DNA from: Paratinospora sagittata
Taxonomy: Eukaryota; Streptophyta; Magnoliopsida; Ranunculales; Menispermaceae
NCBI GenBank assembly: GCA_035771175.1
Contig: CM069594.1
Span: 10,602,620 to 10,666,619, forward strand
Direction: 5' to 3'
Length of the DNA stretch: 64,000 nt
Of this stretch, positions 30,636-45,400 are shown piece by piece. The notes below the pieces were generated by a model that was not told where the DNA came from, did no database searches, and saw only the letters and a program-made list of their open reading frames with translations. The stretch's first letter is position 1, and each line of letters starts with the position of its first letter. The position numbers and the translations under genes are program-made.

Positions 30636-33600
30636 ATTTTTGAATAATTAATTTTTTGAAACTCAAGAACCATTCCATTGACTCAAAACACTTAGATATA
30701 AGATTAAACACTTTTAAAGAATTTAAAACTCATTGAAATTATAACGAAAACCTTTCAGAAATTTTTTTTTCAAAATGAAATACTATATCGAAGTGATTTT
30801 GAAGACTTTGGAATTTTCAGAGTTTTAGTGCTGAGATTGATCGGGAAGGTACCCTATACACCAAAGATCAAACTAATGCATTAGACATGAGATATGTCTT
30901 CGTTATTCGTGCTTGATCGTTGTAAACTTCGATATCTATTGTTTGATGTGTTGTTGATGATTAGTTGTAGCTCTCAGAAAAATAAATACAGGTGATGTGT
31001 TCTCTTACCGAGAACACTTCATATACTTATAGTTTAAAACAATAGATTGCCTATGGAAATCTCAGCACAAAAGGGATAAAATGAAGAACTTGCTAAATAA
31101 TGATGTTATTTTCAAGACAGTTTGCATTTTTTATTCCGTTCTAAGGGTGTTTGGGCAAATGCAAGAAGTGAAGGCTTTCTTCTTTTTAAACACTCTTCGG
31201 AAAGCCCAGTCTAACTTGCAAAAATTGTGTGTGTTGTATCTTCGAAAATTAGAGATTGAGTGTTTTGTAAAATTAGCAGTTGCAAGTTAAAGGGAAAGAG
31301 AGTACGAAATGATTTGCCCACATTTTTCTCGTTAGAAATATCATATTTTTGTCTCAGACGTGGATAGCATGCTATTGGGCTGTGTACCATGTTCTCTATT
31401 GAAAGATAGCAGGCTATAATAGGTCGCTATACACAAACCCGAGAGCTTGAGTTTTTAGACTTTTCGAGAACGTGTTATCAAGGCCTATAGCGCGGTATCG
31501 CCCATTTTACTAAAAATGGAAATATCACGGGAATAACTCTGTAGCGAGTTATCAAAGGGGATAGCACGTTGTTGACAATTTTTTAGAAAAACAAATGTTT
31601 TAATTTAGAACCCCCTATCAGTGTGTTATCAACACTGATAGCGCGCTGGTGCCTTCTGAAAAATTTTGGCAAATTGCTGGGTAGCTTTATTTTTGAAAAA
31701 TTAATATTATGACACTCAAGAACCATTCCATTGACTCAAAACACTTTGATATAAGATTAAATACTTTTAAATAATTCAAAACTCATTGAAATTATGATTA
31801 AAACCTTTCGGAAACCTTTTTTTCAAAATGAAATACTATATCGAAGTGATTTTGAAGACTTTGCAATTTTTATAGTTTTAGTACTGAGATTGATCGGAAG
31901 GTTACCCTACACACCGAAGATCAAACTAATGCATTAGACATGAGATATGTCTTAGTTCTTCGAGCTTGATCTTTGTAAACTTTGATAGCTATTGTTTGAT
32001 GTGTTGTTGATGATTAGTTGCAGTTCTCAGAAAAAAAAATACAGGTGATGTGTTCTCTTACCGAGAACACTTCATATACTTACAGTTTAAAACAATAGAT
32101 TGCCTATGGAAATCTCAGCACAAAAGGGATAAAATGAAGAACTTGTCAAATAATGATGTTATTCTCAAGACAGTTTACAATTTTGATTCAGTTCGAAGGT
32201 TGTTTGGGCAAATGCAAGAAGTGAAGACATTCTTCTATTTAAACACTCTTCGAAAAGCACTGTCTAACTAGCAAAAATCGTGTATGTTGTATCTTTGAAA
32301 ATTAGAGAATGAATGTTTTGTAAAATTAGCAGTTGCAGGTTAAAGGGCAATAGAATACGAAATGATTTGAATTCAAAACATTGTTTAATCTAAAGATTTT
32401 TTGGGCGTGCGAGACAATGGGAATCATCTCGGTGTTAGTAGAGAATATTTCAGTTAAGATAACCTCGAAAAATTGTGTAAGGAATAGAAAAATCGAGCTT
32501 GTGGAAGTGTCAACATTTTTCTCGTTAGAAATATCAGATTTTTGTCTTAGACGTGGATAACGTGCTATTGGGTTGTGTAGCATGTTCTCTATTGACAGAT
32601 AGCAAGCTATAGCAGGTATACACAAACCCGAGAGCTCGAGATTTTCAGACTTTCCGTTAGCATGTTATCAAGGCATATTGTGCGCTATTGCCCAATTTAC
32701 TAAAAATGGAAAGATCACGGCAACAACTCTATTCCGAGTTATCAAAGGGGATAGCGCGCTGTAGACAATTTTTTAGAAAAACAAATGTTTTATTACTGAA
32801 CCCTATCAGCATGCTATCAACACTGGTAGTGCGCTAGTGCCTTCTAAAAAGTTTTGGCAAATTACTAGATAGCCTTATTTTTGAAAAATTAATATTATGA
32901 CACTCAAGAACCATTTTATTGACTCAAAACACTTTGATATAAGATTAAACACTTTTAAATAATTCAAAACTCATTGAAATTATGATTCAAACCATTCGAA
33001 AATCATTTTTTCAAAATAAACTAATATATCGAAGTGATTTTGAAGACTTTGCAATTTTCAGAGTTTTAGTGCTGAGATTGATCGGGAAGTTACCCTACAC
33101 ACCAACGATCAAACTAATTCATTAGACATGAGATATGTCTTCGTTCTTCGTGCTTGATCGTTGTAAACTTTGATATCTATTGTTTGATGTGTTGTTGATG
33201 ATTAGTTGTAGCTCTCAGAAAAAAAAATACTGGTGATGTGTTCTCTTATCGAGAACACTTCATATACTTGCAGTTTAAAACAATAGATTGCCAATGGAAA
33301 TCTCAGCACAAAAGGGATAAAATGAAGAACTTGTTAAATAATGATGTTATTTTCAAGACAATTTGCAATTTTGATTCAGTTCGAAGGTTGTTTGGGCAAA
33401 TGCAAGAAGTGAAGACTTTCTTCTATTTAAACACTCTTCGGAAAGCCCAGTCTAACTTGCAAAAATTGTGTGTGTTGTATCTTCGAAAATTAGAGAGTGA
33501 GTGTTTTGTAAAATTAACAGTTGCAAGTTAAAGGGCAAGAGAGTACGAAATGATTTGAATTCAAAACATTGTTTAATCTAAAGTTGTTTTGGGCGTGCGA

Positions 33601-36600
33601 GACAATGGGAATCATCTAGGTGTTAGCAGAAAATATTTCAGTTAAGATAACCTCGAAAAATTGTGTAAGGAATAGAAAAATCGAGCAAGTGGAAGTGCCC
33701 ACATTTTTCTCATTAGAAATATCAGATTTTTGTCTCAGACGTGGATAGCGTGTTATTGGGTTGTGTACCATGTTCTCTATTGAAAGATAGCAGGCTATAG
33801 CAGGTCGATATACACAAACCCGACACCTCGAGTTTTTAGACTTTCCGATAGCGTGTTATCAAGGCCTATAGCGCGCTATTCCCCATTTTACTAAAAATGG
33901 AAATATCACGGCAATAACTCTATAGCGAGTTATCATAGGGTATCATACGTTGTTGACAATTTTTTAGAAAAACAAATGTTTTATTTTAGAACCCCTATCA
34001 GTGTGCTATCAACACTGATAGTGCGTTGGTGCCTTCTGAAAAATTTTGGCAAATTGCTGGGGAGGTTTATTTTTAAAAAATTAATATTATGACACTCAAG
34101 AACCTTTCCATTGATTCAAAACACTTTGATATAAGATTAAACACTTTTAAATAATTCAAAACTCATTGAAATTATGATTAAAACCTTTCAGAAGACTTTT
34201 TTTCAAAATAAAATACTATATCGAAGTGATTTTGAAGTCTTTGCAATTTTCAGAGTTTTAATGCTGAGATTGATCGGGAGGTTACCCTACACACCGAAGA
34301 TCAAACTAATGCATTAGACATGAGATATGTCTTCGTTCTTCGAGCTTGATCTTTGTAAACTTCGATAGCTATTGTTGGATGTGTTGTTGATGATTAGTTG
34401 TAGCTCTTAGAAAAATAAATACAGGTGATGTGTTCTCTTACAGAGAACACTTCATATACTTACAGTTTAAAATAATATATTGCCTATGGAAATCTCAGCA
34501 CAAAAGGGATAAAATGAAGAACTTGCCAAATAATGATGTTACTCTCAAGACAGTTTACAATTTTGATTCAGTTCAAAGGTTGTTTGGGCAAATGCAAGAA
34601 GTGAGGACTTTATTCTATTTAAACACTCTTCGGAAAGCTTTGTCAAACTAGCAAAAATCGTGTGTGTTTTATCTTCGAAAATTAGAGAATGAGTGTTTTG
34701 TAAAATTAGCAGTTGCAGGTTAAAGGGCAAGAGATTACGAAATGATTTGAATTCAAAACATTGTTTAATCTAAAGTTTTTTTGGGCGTGCGATACAATGG
34801 GAATCATCTCGGTGTTAGTAGAGAATATTTCAGTTAAGATAACCTCGAAAAACTGTGTGAGGAATAGAAAAATCGAGCATGTGGAAGTGTCCCCATTTTT
34901 CTCGTTAGAAATATTAGATTGTTGTCTCAGACGTGGATAACGTGCTATTGGGTTGTGTAGCATATTCTCTATTGACAGATAGCAGGCTATAGCAGGTATA
35001 CACAAACCCGAGACCTCGTGTTTTTCAGACTTTCCGTTAGCATGTTATCAAGGCCAATTGTGCGCTATTGCCCAATTTACTAAAAATGGAAAGATCACGG
35101 CAACAACTCTGTTTCGAGTTATCAAAGGGGATAGCGCGCTGTAGACAATTTTTTAGAAAAACAAATGTTTTATTACTGAACCCTATCTGCGTGCTATCAA
35201 CACTGATAGTGCGCTAGTGCCTTCTGGAAAGTTTTGGCAAATTGCTGGATTGGCTTATTTTTGAAAAATTAAGATTTTGACACTCAAGAACCATTCCATT
35301 GACTCAAAACACTTTGATATAGGATTAAACACTTTTAAAAAATTCAAAACTCATTGAAATTATGATTAAAACCTTTCGGAAAATTTTTTTTCAAAATAAA
35401 ATACTATATCGAAGTGATTTTGAAGACTTTGCAATTTTCAGAGTTTTAGTGCTGAGATTGATCGGGAGGTTACCCTACACACCAAAGATCAAACTAATGC
35501 ATTAGACATGAGATATGTCTTCGTTCTCCGAGCTTGATCTTTATAAACTTCGATAGCTATTGTTTGATTTGTTGTTGATGATTAGTTGTAGCTCTCAGAA
35601 AAAAAAAATACTGGTGATGTGTTCTCTTACCGAGAACACTTCATGTACTTACAGTTTAAAACAATAGATTGCGTATGGAAATCTCAGCACAAAAGGGATA
35701 AATTGAAGAACTTGCTAAATAATGATTTTATTTTCAAGACAGTTTGCAATTTTGATTCAGTTCGAAGGTTGTTTGGGCAAATGCAAGAAGTGAAAACTTT
35801 CTTCTATTTAAACACTCTACGGAAAGCCCAGTCTAACTTGCAAAAATTGTGTGCATTGTATCTTTAAAAATTAGAGAATGAGTGTTTTGTAAAATTACCA
35901 GTTGCAGGTTAAAGGGCAGAGAATACGAAATGATTTGAATTCAAAACATTGCTTAATCTAAAGTTTTTTGGGCGTGCGAGACGATGGGAATCATCTAGGT
36001 GTTAGTAGAGAATATTTCAGTTATGATAACCTCGAGAAACTATGTAAGAAATGGAAAATCAAGCATGTGGAAGTGTCCACATTTTTCTCGTTAAAAATAT
36101 CAGATTTTTGTCTCAGACGTGGATAACGTGCTATTGGGTTGTGTACCATGTTCTCTATTGATAGATAGCAGGCTATAGCAGGTCGATATACACAGACCAG
36201 AGAGCTTGAGTTTTGACGACATTTCGTTAGCATGTTATTAAGGCCTATTGTGCGCTATTGCCCATTTTACTAAAAATGGAAAGATCACGGCAACAGCTCT
36301 ATTGCGAGTTACGAAAGGGGATAGCGCGCTGGAAAATTTTTTAGAAAAACAAATGTTTTGTTATTGAACCCTATCAGCGTGCTATCAACACTGATAGTGC
36401 ACTAGTGCCTTCTGTAATGTTTTTGGCAAATTGCTGGATAGCCTTTTTTTTGAAAAATTAATATATTGACACTCAAGAACCATTCCACTGACTCAAAACA
36501 CTTTGATATAAGATTAAACACTTTTAAATAATTAAAAACTCATTGAAATTATGATTAAAACCTGTCGAAAAACATTTTTTCAAAATGAAATACGATATCG

Positions 36601-39600
36601 AAGTGATTTTGAAGACTTTCCAATTTTCAGAGTTTTAGTGCTGAGATTGATCGGGAGGTTACCCTACACACCAACGATCAAACTAATGCATTAGACATGA
36701 GATATGTCTTCGTTCTTCGAGCTTGATCTTTGTATACTTTGATAGCTATTGTTTGATGTGTTGTTGATGATTAGTTGTAGTTCTCAGAAAAAAAAATACA
36801 GGTGATGTGTTCTCTTACCGAGAACACTTCATATACTTACAGTTTAAAACAATAGATTGCCTATGGAAATCTCAGCATAAAAGGGATAAAATGAAGAACT
36901 TGCCAAATAATGACGTTATTCTCAAGACAATTTTCAATTTTGATTCAGTTCGAAGGTTGTTTGGGCAAATGCAAGAAGTGAAGACTTTTTTCTATTTAAT
37001 CACTCTTCGGAAAGCTGAGTCTAACTTGCAAAAATCGTGTGTGTTCTATCATTGAAAATTAGAGATTGAGTGTTTTGTAAAATTAGCAGTTGTAGGTTAA
37101 AGGGCAAGAGAGTACAAAATGATTTGAATTCAAAACATTGTCTAATCTAAAGTTCTTTTGGGCGTGCGAGACAATGGGAATCATCTAGGTGTTAGTAGAG
37201 AATGTTTCAGTTAAGATAACCTCGAAAAATTGTGTAAGGAATAGAAAAATCGAGCTAGTGGAAGTGCCCACATTTTCCTCATTAGAAATATCAGATTTTT
37301 GTCTCAGACGTGGATAGCGTGCTATTGGGTTGTGTACCATGTTCTTTATTGACAGATAGCAGGCTAAAGCAGGTCAATATGCACAAACCCGAGAGCTCGA
37401 GTTTCTCAGACTTTCCGATAGCGTGTTATTAAGGCCTATAGCGCGTTATTGCCCATTTTACTAAAAATGGAAAGATCGGGACAACAACTATATATCGAAG
37501 TGATTTTGAAGACTTTGTAATTTTCAGAGTTTTAGTGCTTAGATTGATCGGGAGGTTACCCTACACACCAAAGATCAAACTAAAGCAATAGACATGAGAT
37601 ATGTCTTCGTTCTTCGAGCTTGATCTTTGTAAACTTCGATAGCTATTGTTTGATGTGTTGTTGATGATTAGTTGTAGCTCTCAGAAAAAAAAATACAGGT
37701 GATGTGTTCTCTTACCGAGAACACTTCATATACTTACAGTTTAAAACAATAGATTGCCTATGGAAATCTCAGCACAAAAGGGATAAAATGAAGAACTTGG
37801 TGAATAATGATGTTATTTTTAAGACAGTTTGCAATTTTGATTCAGTTCGAAGGTTGTTTGGGCAAATGCAAGAAGTGAACACTTTCTTCTATTTAAACAC
37901 TCTTCGGAAAGCCCAGTCTAACTTGCAAAAATTGTGTGTTGTATCTTTGAAAATTAGAGATTGAGTGTTTTGTAAAATTAGTAGTTGCCAGTTAAAGGGC
38001 AAGACAGTACGAAATGATTTGAATTCAAAACATTGTTTCATCTAAAGTTGTTTTGGGCGTGCGAGACAATGAGAATCATCTAGGTGTTAGTAGAGAATAT
38101 TTCAGTTAAGATAACCTCAAAAAATTGTGTAAGGAATAGAAAAATCGAGCTAGTGGAAGTGCCCACATTTTCCTCATTAGAAATATCAGATTTTTGTCTC
38201 AAACGTGGATAGCGTGCTATTGGGTTGTGTATCATGTTCTCTATTGACAGATAGCAGGCTATAGCAGGTCGATATCTACAATCCCGAGAGCTCAAGTTTT
38301 TCAGACTTTCCGATAGCGTCTTATCAAGGCCTATAGCGCGCTATTGCCCATTTTACTAAAAATGGAAAGATCACGACAACAACTCTATAGCGAGTTATCA
38401 AAGGAGAAAGCGCGCTGTAGACAATTTTCTAGAAAAAAAATGTTTTATTATTGAACCCTATCAGCATGCTATCAACACTGATAGCGAGCTACTGCCTTCT
38501 GAAAAATTTTGTCAAATTGCTGCATAGCTTTATTTTTGAAAAATTAATATTTTGAAACTCAAGAACCATTCGATTGACTCAAAACACTTAGATATAAGAA
38601 TTTAAAACTAATGCATTCGAAGTGATTTTGAAGACTTTGCAATTTTCAGAGATTTAGTGCTGAGATTGATCGGGAGGTTACCCTACACATCAAAAATCAA
38701 ACTAATGCATTAGACATGAGATATGTCTTCGTTCTTCGTGCTTGATCGTTGTAAACTTCGATATCTATTGTTTGATGTGTTGTTGATGATTAGTTGTAGC
38801 TCTCAGAAAAATAAATACAGGTGATGTGTTCTCTTACCGAGAACACCTCATATACTTACAGTTTAAAACAATAGATTGCCTATGGAAATCTCAGCACAAA
38901 AGGGATAAAATGAAGAACTTGCTAAATAATGATGTTAGTTTCAAGACAGTTTGCATTTGTGATTTAGTTCGAAGGTTGTTTTGGCAAATGCAAGAAGTGA
39001 AGGCTTTCTTCTTTTTAAACACTCTTCGGAAAGCCCAGTCTAACTTGCAAAAATTGTGTGTGTTGTATCTTTGAAAATTAGAGATTGAGTGTTTTGTAAA
39101 ATTAGCAGTTGCAAGTTAAAGGACAAGAGAGTACGAAATGATTTGCCCACATTTTTCTCGTTAGAAATATCAGATTTTTGTCTCAGACGTGGATAGCACG
39201 CTATTGGGTTGTGTACCATGTTCTCTATTGAAAGATAACAGGCTTTAGCATGTCGATATACACAAACCCGAGAGCATGAGTTTTTAGACTTTTCGATAGT
39301 GTGTTATCAAGGCCTATAGCGCGCTATTGCCCATTTTACTAAAAATGGAAAGATCACGACAATAACTCTATAGCGAGTTATCAAAGGGGATAACACGCTG
39401 TTGACAATTTTTTAGAAAAACAAATGTTTTAATTTAGAACCCCAATCAGTGTGCTATCAACACTGATAGTGCGCTGGTGCCTTCTGAAAAATTTTGGCAA
39501 ATTACTGGGTAGCTTTATTTTTGAAAATCAAACTAATGCATTAGACATGAGATATGTCTTCGTTTTTCGAGCTTGATCATTGTAAACTTCGATAGCTATT

Positions 39601-42490
39601 GTTTGATGTGTTGTTGATGATTAGTTGTAGCTCTCAGAAAAATAAATACAGGTGATGTGTTGTCTTACCGAGAACACTTCATATACTTACAGTTTAAAAC
39701 AATAGATTGCCTATGGAAATCTCAGCACAAAAGGGATAAAATGAAGAACTTGCCAAATAATGATGTTATTCTCAAGACAGTTTACAATTTTGATTCAGTT
39801 CGAAGGTTGTTTGGGCAAATGCAAGAAGTGAAGACTTTCTTCTATTTAAACACTCTTCGGAAAGCTCTGTCTAACTAGCAAAAATCGTGTGTGTTGTATC
39901 TTTGAAAATTAGAGAATGGGTGTTTTGTAAAATTAGCAGTTGCGGGTTAAAGGGCAAGATAATACGAAATGATTTGAATTCAAAACATTGTTTAATCTAA
40001 AGTTTTTTTGGGCGTGCGAGACAATGGGAATCATCTAGGTGTTAGTAGAGAATATTTCAGTTAAGATAACCTCGAAAAACTATGTAAGGAATAGAAAAAT
40101 TGAGCATGTGGAAGTGTCCCCATTTTTCTCGTTAGAAATATCAGATTTTTGTCTCAGACGTGGATAACGTGCTATTGGGTTGTGTAGCATGTTCTCTATT
40201 GACAGATAGCAGGCTATAGCAGGTATACACAAACCCGAGAGCTCATGTTTTTCAGACTTTCCGTTAGCATGTTATCAAGGCCTATTGTGCGCTATTGCCC
40301 AATTTACTAAAAATGGAAAGATCACGGCATTAACTCTGTTTTGAGTTATCAAAGGGGATAGCGCGCTGTAGACAATTTTTTAGAAAAACAAATGTTTTAT
40401 TACTGAACCCTATCGGCGTGCTATCAACACTGATAGTGCGCTAGTGCCTTCGGGAAAGTTTTGGCAAATTGCTGGATTGGCTTATTTTTGAAAAATTAAG
40501 ATTTTGACACTCAAGAACCCTTCTATTGACTCAAAACACTTTGATATAAGATTAAACACTTTTAAATAATTCAAAACTCATTGAAATTATGATTAAAACC
40601 TTTCGGAAAACATTTTTTCAAAATAAAATACTATATCGAAGTGATTTTGAAGACTTTGCAATTTTCAGAGTTGTAGTGCTGAGATTGATCGGGAGGTTAC
40701 CCTACACACCAAAGATCAAACTAATGCAATAGACATGAGATATGTCTTCGTTCTTCGTGCTTGATCTTTGTAAACTTCGATAGCTATTGTTTGATGTGTT
40801 GTTGATGATTAGTTGTAGCTCTCAGAAAAAAATAATACTGGTGATGTGTTCTCTTAACGAGAACACTTCATATATACTTACAGTTTAAAACAATAGATTG
40901 CCTATGGAAATCTTAGCACAAAAGGGATAAAATGAAGAACTTGCTAAATAATGATTTTATTTTCAAGACAGTTTGTAAAATTAACAGTTGCAAGTTAAAG
41001 GGCAAGAGAGTACGAAATGATTTGTATTCAAAACATTGTTTAAACTAAAGTTGTTTTGGGCCTGCGAGACAATGGGAATCATCTAGGTGTTAGTAGAGAA
41101 TATTTCAGTTAAGATAACTTCGAAAAACTGTGTAAGGAATAGAAAAATCGAGCAAGTGGAAGTGCCCAAATTTTTCTAATTAGAAATATCAGATTTTTGT
41201 CTTAGACGTGGATAGCGTGCTATTGGGTTGTGTATCATGTTCTCTATTGACATATAACAGGCTATAGCAGGTCGATATCTACAATCCTGAGAGCTCGAGT
41301 TTTTCAGACTTTCCGATAGCGTGTTATCAAGGCCTACAGCGCGCAATTGCCCATTTTACTAAAAATATGAAGGTCACGACAAGAACTCTATAGCGAGTTA
41401 TCAAAGGGGATAGCGAGCTGTAGACAATTTTTTAGAAAAAAAAGTTTTATTATTGAACCCTATCAGCGTGCTATCAACACTGATAGTGCGCTAGTGCCTT
41501 TCGACAATTTTTGGCAAATTGCCTGTAGCTTTATTTTTGAAAAATTAATATTTTGAAACTCAAGAACCATTCCATTGACTCAAACCACTTTGATATAAGA
41601 TTAAACACTTTTAAAGAATTAAAAACCCATTAAAATTATAACGAAAACCTTTCGGAAAACATTTTTTCAAAATGAAATACTATATTGAAGTGATTTTGAA
41701 GACTTTGCAGATTTTCAGAGTTTGAGTGCTGAGATTGATTGGGAGGTTACCCTACACACCAAAGATCAAACTAATGCATTAGAAATGAGATATGTCTTCG
41801 TTTTTCGAGCCTGATCATTGTAAACTTTGATAGCTATTGTTTGGTGTGTTGTTGATGATTAGTTGTGGCTCTTAAAAAAAAATACAGGTGATGTGTTCTC
41901 TTACCGAGGACACTTCATATACTTACAGTTTAAAACAATAAATTGCCTATGGAAATCTCAGCACAAAAGGGATAAAATGAAGAACTTGCCAAATAATGAT
42001 GTTATCCTCAAGACAGTTTACAATTTTGATTCAGTTCGAAGGTTGTTTGGGCAAATGCAAGAAGTGAAGACTTTCTTCTATTTAAACACTCTTCGGAAAG
42101 CTCTGTCTAACTAGCAAAAATCGTGTGTGTTGTATCTTTGAAAATTAGAGAATGGGTGTTTTGTAAAATTAGCAGTTGCAGGTTAAAGGGCAAGATAATA
42201 CGAAATGATTTGAATTCAAAACATTGTTTAATCTAAAGTTTTTTTGGGCGTGCGAGACAATGGGAATCATCTAGGTGTTAGTAGAGAATATTTCAGTTAA
42301 GATAACCTCGAAAAACTGTGTAAGGAATAGAAAAATCGAGCATGTGGAAGTGTCCCCATTTTTCTCGTTAGAAATATCAAATTTTTGTCTCAGACGTGGA
42401 TAACGTGCTATTGGGTTGTGTAGCATGTTCTCTATTGACAGATAGCAGGCTATAGCAGGTATACACAAACCCGAGAGCTCATGTTTTTCA

Positions 42491-45400
42491 GACTTTCATA
42501 TACTTACAAATTAAAACAATCGATTGCTTATGGAAATCTCATCACAAAAGGGATAAAATGAAGAACTTGCTAAATAATGATGTTATTTGCAAGACAATTT
42601 GCAATTTTGATTCAGTTCGAAGGTTTTTTTGGGCAAATGCAAGATTCACGACTTTCTTTTTTTTAAACACTCTTCGGAAAGCCCAGTCTAACTTGCAAAA
42701 ATTGTGTGTGTTGTATCTTTGAAAATTAGAGAATGAGTGTTTTGTAAAATTAGCAGTTGCAGGTGAAAGGGCAAGAGAGTACGAAATGATTTGAATTTAA
42801 AACATTGTTTAATCTAAAGTTGTTTTGGGCGTGCGAGACAATGGGAATCATCTAGGTGTTAGTAGAGAATATTTCAGTTAAGATAACCTCGAAAAATTGT
42901 GTAAGGAATAGAAAAATCGAGGATGTGGAAGTGCCCACATTTTTCTCGTTAGAAATATCAGATTTTTGTCTCACACGTGGATAACGTGCTATTGGGTTGT
43001 GTAGCATGTTCTCTAGTGAAAGATAGCAGGCTATAGCAGTTCGATATACGCAAACACGAGAGCTCGAGTTTTTCAGACTTTCCGTTAGCACGTTATCAAG
43101 GCCAATTGTGCGCTATTGCTCATTTTACTAAAAATGGAAAGATCACGGCAACAGCTCTATTACGAGTTATCAAAGGGGATAGCGCGCTGTAGACAATTTT
43201 TTAGAACAACAAATATTTTATTATTGAACCCTATCAGTGTGCTATCAACACTGATAGTGCGCTAGTGCCTTATGGAAAGTTTTGGCAAATTGCTGGATAG
43301 CCTTATTTTTGAAAAAATTAATATTATGACACTCAAGAACCATTCCATTGACTCAAAACACTTTAATATAAGATTAAACACTTTTAAATAATTCAAAACT
43401 CATTGAAATTATGATTAAAATATTTCGAAAAACATTTTTTCAAAATCAAATACTATATCGAACTGATTTTGAAGACTTTGCAATTTTAAGAGTTTTAGTG
43501 CTGAGATTAATCAGGAGGTTACCGTACACACCAAAGATCAAACTAATGCATTAGACATGAGATATGTCTTCGTTCTTCGAGCTTGATCTTTGTAAACTTC
43601 AATAGCTATTGTTTGATGTGTTGTCGATGATTAGTTGTAGCTCTCAGAAAAGAAAATACAGGTGATGTGTTCTCTTACCGAGAACGCTTCATATACTTAC
43701 AAATTAAAACAATAGATTGCCTATGGAAATCTCAGCACAAAAGGGATAAAATGAAGAACTTGCTAAATAATGATGTTATTTGCAAGACAATTTGCAATTT
43801 TGATTCAGTTCGAAGGTTTTTTTGGGCAAATGCAAGATTCACGACTTTCTTCTATTTAAACACTCTTCGGAAAGCCCAGTCTAACTTGCAAAAATTGTGT
43901 GTGTTGTATCTTTGAAAATTAGAGAATGAGTGTTTTGTAAAATTAGCAGTTGCAGGTTAAAGGGCAAGAGAGTACGAAATGATTTGAATTCAAAACATTG
44001 TTTAATCTAAAGTTGTTTTGGGCGTGCGAGACAATGGGAATCATCTAGGTGTTAGTAGAGAATATTTCAGTTATGATAACCTCGAAAAACTGTGTAAGGA
44101 ATAGAAAAATCGAGGATGTGGAAGTGCCCACATTTTTGTCGTTAGAAATATCAGATTTTTGTCTCACACGTGGATAACGTGCTATTGGGTTGTGTAGCAT
44201 GTTCTCTATTGAAAGATAGCAGGCTATAGCAGGTCGATATACACAAACCCGAGAGCTCGAGTTTTTCAGACTTTCCGATAGCAGGTTATCTTGGCCTATT
44301 GTGCGCTATTGCTCATTTTACTAAAAATGGAAAGATCACGGCAACAGCTCTATTCCGTGTTATTAAAGGGGATAGCGCGCTGTAGACAATTTTTTAGAAA
44401 ACACAAATGTTTTATTATTGAACCCTATCAGCGTGCTATGAACACTGATAGTGCGTTAGTGCCTTATGGAAAGTTTTGGCAAATTGCTGGATAGCCTTAT
44501 TTTTGAAAAATTAATATTATGACACTCAAGAACCATTCCATTGACTCAAAACACTTTGATATCAGATTAAACACTTTTAAATAATTCAAAACTCATTGAA
44601 ATTATGATTAAAACATTTCGAGAAACATTTTTTCAAAATCAAATACTATATCGAACTGATTTTGAAGATTTTGCAATTTTCAGAGTTTTAGTGCTGAGAT
44701 TAATCGGGAGGTTACCCTACACACCAAAGATCAAACTAATGCATTAGCCATGAGATATGTCTTCGTTCTTCGAGCTTGATCTTTGTAAACTTCGATAGCT
44801 CTTGTTTGATGTGTTGTCGATGATTAGTTGTAGCTCTCAGAAAAAAAAAATTTAGGTGATGTGTTCTCTTACCGAGAACACTTCATATACTTAAAAATTA
44901 AAACAATAGATTGCTTATGGAAATCTCAGCACAAAAGGGATAAAATGAAGAACTTGCTAAATAATGATGTTATTTGCAAGACAATTTGCAATTTTGATTC
45001 AGTTCGAAGGTTTTTTTGGGCAAATGCAAGATTCACGACTTTCTTTTATTTAAACACTCTTCGGAAAGCCCAGTCTAACTTGCAAAAATTGTGTGTGTTG
45101 TATCTTTGAAAATTAGAGAATGAGTGTTTTGTAAAATTAGCAGTTACAGGTGAAAGGGCAAGAGAGTACGAAATGATTTGAATTCAAAACATTGTTTAAT
45201 CTAAAGTTGTTTTGGGCGTGCGAGACAGTGGGAATCATCTAGGTGTTAGTAGAGAATATTTCAGTTAAGATAACCTCGAAAAACTGTGTAAGGAATAGAA
45301 AAATCGAGGATGTGGAAGTGCCCACATTTTTCGCGTTAGAAATATCAGATTTTTGTCTCACACGTGGATAACGTGCTATTGGGTTGTGTAGCATGTTCTC

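Larger units (their letters stand above)
27879..42490 (+). repeat. 1.19-kb satellite array, central block (copies 6-19)
   Basis: Hairpin phase marks at 28130, 28995, 29806, 30997, 32050, 33238, 34430, 35619, 36807, 37704, 38826, 39657, 40846 and 41893. Full periods are 1188-1192 bp; shortened monomers are 811, 831, 865, 897, 1047, 1053 and 1122 bp. This block lacks the 15-bp TTGTTTGATGTGTTC segment found at the hairpin in the outer copies. Two monomer types alternate in places: one with AGCAGGTATACAC and GCCCAATTTAC (copies 10, 12, 17, 19), the other with GGTCGATAT (copies 8, 9, 11, 15, 16, 18). A plus-strand frame of up to 82 codons recurs but starts at GTG, so no gene is called. Confidence 0.94.

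Noticed and set aside
32326..32625. Recurring minus-strand satellite frame of 65-99 codons
   Set aside because: It overlaps the palindromic sub-repeats, recurs with the monomer, is broken in many copies and has no recognisable domain.
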